Notes under the pieces: model-generated | What the model was told of the DNA's origin: nothing | The model's input: only the letters and a program-made list of their open reading frames with translations | The model's database searches: none | NCBI GenBank assembly: GCA_000969725.1 | Contig: JXSR01S034222.1 | Direction: 5' to 3' (one strand) | Source: Ophiothrix spiculata | Lineage: Eukaryota; Echinodermata; Ophiuroidea; Amphilepidida; Ophiotrichidae | Length of the DNA: 21,990 nt | In this document: in pieces, positions 16,959-21,990 of the stretch | Layout of the letters: each line of letters begins with the position of its first letter | How positions within the stretch are numbered: the first letter of the stretch is position 1 | Translations under genes and position numbers: made by a program

Positions 16959-17930
16959 CAGGTTGTAACAGAAAAAATTATACATTGTTATATACGCTGA
17001 AAGAAAAAAGTTACACTTTCTATCACATTGTCATTTATTTATATCGAAAACAAACTTCTTTAGCTACAAAATGAACTTTGTTTCATCTAAATTGATGGTC
17101 TACAAGCAGAGTTATGGCAATTATACTGACTCTACCTTCAAACCACCTGGACCAGGTCCATCCGATTCATTTACCGGTAGCAAAATAATAGCACATTTAA
17201 ATGCCCCAAATCAGCCATACGATGTTCAATAGGATTACAAGGCTGATTTACACTTCCTAAATCACCAGATGCACACGTGTGTTTTGTGTTGTAGCTCGCA
17301 AGTGATCTGTTGCCTGATATAGCCCAAGACCTATTTTTTCTGAACTTAACTTCTTTAGAAATCAAGTTGTATCAATTGAGCTATAGTAAGTTATTTCTAT
17401 TTTCCATATTTTCCTTTGAATATGAAACTGTGTAAGAAAACTGCAAACAGATTTTTGCAATAAACTATTTGCTTCCCCGTTTCCACCAAAGATATCGAGC
17501 CTATGATGCAACTATTTATGCTTACTCTGGAACATGATCAATATTTGAACCTATTAAAGCATAACTTTTATTCAAAATATCATAAAATTATTTATGAATT
17601 ATTCTTATCATATGAAAAAATAAAAACATTAAAAGTTCTTGAACATAAAGTGTACCTTTTGTTAATTTTATCTCACTGCATTGTTAATCTTCATCAAATC
17701 ATGAAAAACTATTTGCCCTGGATAATGGTGAAATCGGCCCAAGTAGTTTTTACTGGTCTTTACTTAATTGGTCGTAACTTTTGAACCTGACCATCAAATG
17801 AGATCATTTAAGCTGCTTCTGGTAGCTAATTAGATAGCCTTTCAAATAAAAGAAATTTTGTGAATTCAACATTTTTAGTTTTCTCATGATATCGCTATCA
17901 AGAATGTATAATTTTTTCTGTTACAACCTG
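16959..17930 (-). mobile_element. 972-bp Tc1/mariner-like element with 28-bp perfect terminal repeats
   Basis: The termini 16959-16986 and 17903-17930 are exact inverted copies over 28 bases (outer sequence CAGGTTGTAACAGAAAAAAT), with TA outside each (16957-16958, 17931-17932). CAGGNTGT-type ends and TA targeting are typical of Tc1/mariner. On the minus strand, about 17190-17300, a frame reads SVNQPCNPIEHRMADLGHLN, which resembles the transposase segment around its last catalytic Glu (family form SPDLNPIEHLW). The strand given follows that remnant. The rest is too decayed or deleted for an active transposase, although the ends are perfect. Confidence 0.78.
17171..17365 (-). pseudogene. probable Tc1/mariner transposase C-terminal remnant
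   Basis: The only recognisable motif is NPIEH, with an ADLGHL continuation, in the expected place near one end of the element. The two other catalytic aspartates of the DDE triad were not found in frame. A chance match cannot be excluded. Confidence 0.4.
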
Positions 17931-18607
17931 TACATGCATTATATATCGTATTGGTTCTATCGTCTTGAACTAGTATACAAATATATATTGGCGAGAAGAT
18001 CTCTGGTTTAAACTATAGACCTGAAGTGACTAAAATGGCTATTTTACTGAGTAAAGTTTTAGTCATATAAGGATCATAATTGTAATCAACAGATCTGAAA
18101 AGGCAGAATAGGCCTATATTTTGTTTAATATACCACATTAATACATTTTAAATGCCTTAAGTCTAATTTAGATATCAATTTTACTTAAGTATCACACTCA
18201 CATAAAGTTAACTGAAGTTAATAACAATGAATGTGTGCGTTAGGTTCTTGCGCATAATTTCATCCACTAGCGGGGTACCCACTCTACACGCGGCCCCGCT
18301 AGCGGTATAGACCCTGCTAAATATTCCCAGGGGGTCAAATACTATTCATGATCAAAGTACTATTCAGGGCTTTCCTTGATATGTTTTAGCTATATGAAAT
18401 CATTTGACCGGGGTTTTACCAAATCAACTCTGCTAATTTTATTAATGCGGTATTTAATAGTCACTAGTTTTATTTTCCATCAGTTCTCCGTCATCAGTAG
18501 TAACCATGGTACCAGTAGTCATGGTGACATCCGAATAGACTTCTTGGTACTGGTATATGTCTGAAATTAACAATTATTATCACATTTAGAATGAAGAAAA
18601 TAGGCTC
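17931..18607. other. no gene seen; GC-rich hairpin at 18267-18302
   Basis: AT-rich apart from a stem CTAGCGGGG (18267-18275)/CCCCGCTAG (18294-18302) with a GC-rich loop. GGGGTCAAATA near 18332 and ATTTGACCGGGG near 18403 form a weak inverted pair that may be another small element. The 62-codon open frame at 18376-18564 has no motif. Confidence 0.4.
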
Positions 18608-19015
18608 GTTGAAATGTTGCGTTTACGTATGGTTAACAAATTGATTTCATATATTTTGTGAAATTAGCCTTTGTGTAATTTGTAATTTCTTTTCATTGCG
18701 TCCACCAGTCCATGTAAGCCTATTGCGAGGTCTATTCATCATGTTCATATTCACAAAACATTTGGACGCAGCGATTTCACAACTTTGTAAACCCATTACA
18801 AACGATTTAGGATTTGCAGTGCTACCTACCGTGATATTCAGTTTTTGTAATCTTCTAACGGTGAACAATAGAAACGCGGTCATTTTACGAGAGAAAATGT
18901 TCAGGGATGTAAAACTTAACGGTAAAATCATTTCGTTCACAAACACAAAAATTCCATGCGTTAACTAATTTATAAAATCGGTGAAAATATCAACCACGTA
19001 AGATATGATTTGGAT

Positions 19016-19273
19016 GGGTCATTTACAGTTCTTTTTGAGCTACCAAATACTTTAAGCAACAAGTCTTTGTTTTTATATTAATTTCAATGCATCTTCTAAT
19101 CAATAACAGATGCTTGATGTTATTAACCACCATGCATTTGACAACAAAATAAAATACAAGTGTGTGTGTGTGTGTGTGTGTATTGATTGTTCATCACCAA
19201 GCCTCTGTTATTATTAGAAAATACATTGGAATTATTTATCGAATTGTTCCACAAAGGAACTATAAACTGACCC
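19016..19273. mobile_element. 258-bp Harbinger-like MITE, copy D, nested in copy B
   Basis: The left arm GGGTCATTTACAGTTCTTTT...GCTACCAAATACTT...ACAAGTCTTTGTT matches the reversed right arm of copy C, and the right side (CATCACCAAGCCTCTGTTAT, TATTAGAAAATACATTGGAA) matches the reversed left half of copy C. It ends TGACCC. Flanking triplets are GAT and TAT, a decayed duplication at best. A TG microsatellite has grown inside. Confidence 0.75.
19161..19182. repeat. (TG)n microsatellite
   Basis: A run of TG dinucleotides inside MITE copy D; absent from copy C, so it expanded after the copies parted. Confidence 0.95.
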
Positions 19274-19939
19274 TATATAAGCACCGACATTTTTTTAAAT
19301 TATTATTATAACCCTAATATTTATGTACGTCATATTTAATCAATCGATTATAACAAGATCCATGTTAGTTAATCATGACGATGGATTACGATGGATTACA
19401 ACTTGTCAATGGTTAGTTAATTTTGTAATAGTACAAGTTGCATTTAAATTCTAATTTTTATACGGCCTTTGCCCGTCATGTGTCATCCGAACGACTTAGT
19501 AGAATAGAATTAGTAAACTAAAACCATGAAAACTGAAACTAAAACCCTGATTTTGTCTTTGTCTGAGATCGAACAATTTGTTAACCATTCGTAAACTCAA
19601 CATTTGAACATGCCTGCATACTAGAAAGATATGGCGTTATATTTAGTATTTGTTATGGATCACTGTTACCTGTTGGAATAAAATATTGTTACAATTTTTT
19701 ATGTAAATGTCGATTTATGAGGAAAATATCTAGAAACGCATGTTGCTTTTGGTCAGATTTTATAGGTAATCTAGTTAAATGTGAAATGGAGCTCACAATC
19801 AATGTACTGGTATAGGGGCAACAACACAAAATGGTCAAAAAAGGTAATGTCAAATTTAATTTGGCAACACCTGGGTCAGGTCACTTCATTACTCAAGCTG
19901 AGTGGTCATATGGAATGCTTATCTGTAAAGCAGTGGTCA

Positions 19940-20460
19940 CAACCCGTCGCACGTGCACGTACGTGCTGTCTGCGTGCAAAAACGTAGGCAAATACGTTAG
20001 TAAATCATAAAATTTTAGAACACATACGCAGACACGACGTAGCAGTATTAGAGCATGAGGAACTTTCTCTGCGTACTGGCTAACGTTCGGTACGGTCAGT
20101 AAGTGCTTTGTACCGACAACGTGCTCACAACGTACGCACAACGTGCGTATTTTTGCCATTTTTCCTTAGGCCATTTGCCTTGCGGACAACGCACCTGGCA
20201 CGTACAGACACCGTGCGTGTATCGTACATGTAAGTACGTTTTCCTTATAATAACGTGGTAGTCACAAGGAGTTTGTACGTTGTACGCACGATGTAAGTAC
20301 TTACAACGTGCGTACAACGTACAATGCACGCAGCCACTCACGATCAGGCGTGTCATGCACACACATTTACACCGTGTGATCAACTTGCATCCTCTCTGCG
20401 TTTTTAGAAATAAACGTAGAGAACGTGCCATCTCAAAAAACGTACGAAAAAAAAATGAAG
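19940..20460. repeat. ACGT-rich, CpG-rich low-complexity patch with many short palindromes
   Basis: Words built from CGTAC, GTACG, ACGTGC and ACAACGT recur in both orientations, for example CACGTGCACGTACGTGC near 19954, ACAACGTACGCACAACGTGC near 20127 and TTACAACGTGCGTACAACGT near 20300. CpG is much denser than in neighbouring DNA. Open frames on both strands here follow from the repetitive sequence and are rich in Cys, Arg, Val and Tyr; no gene is called. No element ends were found. Confidence 0.6.
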
Positions 20461-20469
20461 GACGGGTTA

Positions 20470-20960
20470 TGACCACCTCTTAATAGAGTGATTAGCAGGT
20501 GGTTTAATGTTTTGGTTACGCTTGACTGCGCCATGAGAATGCTTGGAAGCAAAGCATAAAATGATCCTTCAATACCCGTCAATTTACAAAAACAGGGTTG
20601 TGGTGAACGTCGAATGGTCCATGGCGGTATATGACATTTTAAAAACCGTTTGAAATTATTCATACCCTTCAGTATTCAAAATCATGAGGTCACATCTATC
20701 TACTTGAATCTTGTTTTACCAAACTACATGTTTAATGACTAATAAAATATGGTACAATACACATCAAACGAGATCATATCCATGAAATCACCAACAAAAT
20801 AATCTCTCATCTTTGGCACGTTTCCTCCTAAACTTGAACAAACCACGTTTTGTGTTTTAAGAAACTCTTCTTTACTGGTACCCTTTCTGCTTTCTTTTGG
20901 AAGCTCCACAAATTTGTTTTAATCAAGATAGAGCTAGTAAACTGTCAAGGTAGCCCTTTA
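20470..20960. other. no gene seen
   Basis: Moderately AT-rich sequence without recognisable exon, RNA or element ends. Small minus-strand open frames here have no motif. Confidence 0.45.
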
Positions 20961-20970
20961 GACACATTTG

Positions 20971-21165
20971 TAAGTATTTAAAACTCCTATCAGTAAATAC
21001 TTGTTTTTATGCACATCAATGGAAGTATTTACTACATTTCCAGTAAAAGGTGCTGGAGTAAATACTACCAGTAAAAGGTAGACTTAATAGTTTTTACTAC
21101 ACTTTATGCATACATATGGACTCGAAATTTCAAGTAAATAGTATTTACTACTTTTTATGCTTAAT
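20971..21165. repeat. cluster of AGTATTTACTAC repeats in both orientations
   Basis: AGTAAATACT/AGTATTTACT words occur at least five times, with CCAGTAAAAGGT twice (21040-21051, 21069-21080) and TTTTATGC/CTTTATGC after several of them. The self-complementary layout resembles the interiors of the CACTCTT elements, but no defined ends were found. Confidence 0.5.
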
Positions 21166-21629
21166 GGTCCAATATTTAGCCTACGAACTTGACTGATTAA
21201 TATCGATCGTCTACATTGAATCGCTGGCGAATTCGTCGGCGACAACATACGGCAACACATGACTGGTGGGAAATTCAAAATTGCAATTGCCAACTTGTAA
21301 CGTAGCTTACAGTACCCCTTATATGTCATAGTGTGAGCCAGCCTCAATAATTTATTAACCATGGTAGTTTAGCGCTTTACATAGACCATTTTCGTATGTC
21401 CCTTTTAATGCATCTTGAAAGTAGCGCAAATACGGGCATTTATGCGCAACCGACCATATATTACGTTGTGCGCAAATGACGTTGTGCGCACCACGTATAA
21501 TATGATCAATTGCGCAAAAGTTTTCGGATATACGGTACTTTTGGCGTGAATAGGAAAATAAACTATTGCCGTTGCCAAGGGTTGGCTGTAACAAGTTGGT
21601 AATCTCCTTTCTTTATATCTACATCTTAC
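21166..21629. other. intron or intergenic DNA 3' of the kringle exon; no further exon recognised
   Basis: On the minus strand this follows the kringle donor (GTAAGA starting at 21629). Overlapping small open frames carry no kringle, protease or other motif. Short TTGTGCGCAM words recur near 21465-21490. Confidence 0.45.
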
Positions 21630-21929
21630 CAGAAACACTCCACGGTGAAACGCCACAGTAACTCCATTCCCAGCCAGTCTGATTGGACCATCCAATGAAG
21701 CACCAGGGATGCTTGTCTTCACCGCCAGGATTTCGGCAATAATTGTGGCCAGCAAACTCGGGATACTTCACAGTGTATGAATCTACATTGTCCCAATCCA
21801 AACACCATGTATACAAGTCGTCAGTGTCGTCACTATTCCATGTACCATTGATAATTATACCGTCCGTGTTATTTACTCTCCCTTTGTAATCTTCACCATT
21901 GAGTGCAACATGGCATTCTGGATCCTCGA
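21630..21929 (-). CDS. kringle-domain exon of an extracellular protein (internal, partial gene)
   Basis: The minus-strand exon is bounded by an excellent acceptor (T-rich tract plus CAG, AG at 21931-21930) and donor TCTG|GTAAGA (GT at 21629-21628). Its 300 bases are in phase 1 at both ends, the usual layout of shuffled kringle modules. It reads [53 protein letters not shown] and [11 protein letters not shown]. Cysteines 1-5 of the six-Cys kringle are visible, with the NYCRNP and PWCF hallmarks. The sixth Cys is Trp (TGG, about 21640-21650), and the Cys1-Cys2 loop is longer than usual. Kringles bind ligands in secreted or cell-surface proteins (proteases, receptors). The parent protein cannot be named because no other exon is in the window. 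Confidence 0.88.
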
Positions 21930-21990
21930 CTGAAAAAAAAAAAGTTGTTGTAATATTTTAAAAATTATTAAAGAAAAGGGAACGTACGTA

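Larger units (their letters stand above)
18608..19609. mobile_element. 1002-bp DNA transposon copy B with 36-bp terminal inverted repeats
   Basis: The ends 18608-18643 and 19574-19609 are inverted copies with 33 of 36 positions matching (outer sequence GTTSAAATGTTG, inner ATGGTTAACAAATTG). The left half is homologous to copy A at 6778-7370. Both strands are open over part of 18647-18968 (for example PRNRLTWTGGRNEKK on the minus strand), which may be a transposase remnant, but no catalytic motif is recognised. A smaller Harbinger-like MITE (19016-19273) is inserted inside. The target duplication is unclear. Confidence 0.7.

Noticed and set aside
17503-17784. 93-codon plus-strand frame as a gene
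   Set aside because: AT-driven Leu/Ile/Lys/Tyr composition inside the mariner-like element and on the strand opposite the transposase scrap.
18647-18968. Overlapping open frames on both strands in transposon copy B as a cellular gene
   Set aside because: They sit between 36-bp terminal inverted repeats and have no known motif; at most a transposase remnant.
20096-20476. 126-codon minus-strand frame rich in Cys, Arg and Tyr
   Set aside because: Its composition follows from repeated ACGTGC/GTACG words, and other strands and frames are open for the same reason.

Overview
The window is animal nuclear DNA, most likely from a marine invertebrate or a basal deuterostome. It is AT-rich, its real coding pieces are short and separated by GT/AG introns, and it carries an extracellular kringle exon and a genomic RING/ubiquitin-like/TerD gene. 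Non-LTR retrotransposon relics and many small inverted-repeat transposons fill most of the rest. Nothing looks bacterial or viral. The species cannot be named from the sequence.

Genes. (1) Plus strand, 11.4-14.4 kb: a gene with a non-coding 5' exon and three phase-0 coding exons (11602-11700, 12639-12968, 13826-14437). It predicts a 346-residue protein: an N-terminal RING-like Cys/His finger, a ubiquitin-like fold split by the last intron, and a C-terminal TerD (tellurium-resistance/stress family) domain. (2) Minus strand, 21630-21929: one symmetric phase 1-1 exon coding a kringle domain; the rest of that gene lies outside the window or was not recognised. (3) Minus strand, 5323-5732: a possible compact three-exon gene for a protein of about 75 residues starting at a CpG-rich ATGGCGGCG; tentative. 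A minus-strand open frame at 11150-11437 looks protein-like but is unidentified, and 3116-3177 is a weak exon candidate.

Repeats. Three reverse-transcriptase relics of LINE retrotransposons lie at 3215-3540, 9745-11144 and 13322-13690 (the last inside the TerD gene's last intron). Around them are many non-autonomous DNA transposons. Several are inserted at TA dinucleotides with ends CACTCTTARAA, CACTGCAAA, CAGTCCTACC or a 28-bp perfect terminal repeat. One has hAT-like ends with an 8-bp target duplication, and a pair has GGGTCAAA ends of Harbinger type. In two places the sequence records insertion history. At 9.7-11.1 kb a LINE was split by a fold-back element, itself split by a CACTCTTAG element. 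At 6.8-7.4 kb a CACTGCAAA element is inserted in a repeat whose uninterrupted relative is at 18.6 kb.

Region by region: 0-3 kb tRNA-like relics and a CACTCTTAAAA element; 3-5 kb LINE relic and palindromes; 5.3-5.8 kb candidate small gene; 6.8-8.8 kb repeats; 9.1-11.1 kb nested transposons; 11.1-14.5 kb TerD gene; 14.5-19.6 kb inverted-repeat elements; 19.9-20.5 kb an ACGT-rich patch; 21.6-21.9 kb kringle exon. The genes show no operon-like relation; their nearness is probably incidental.
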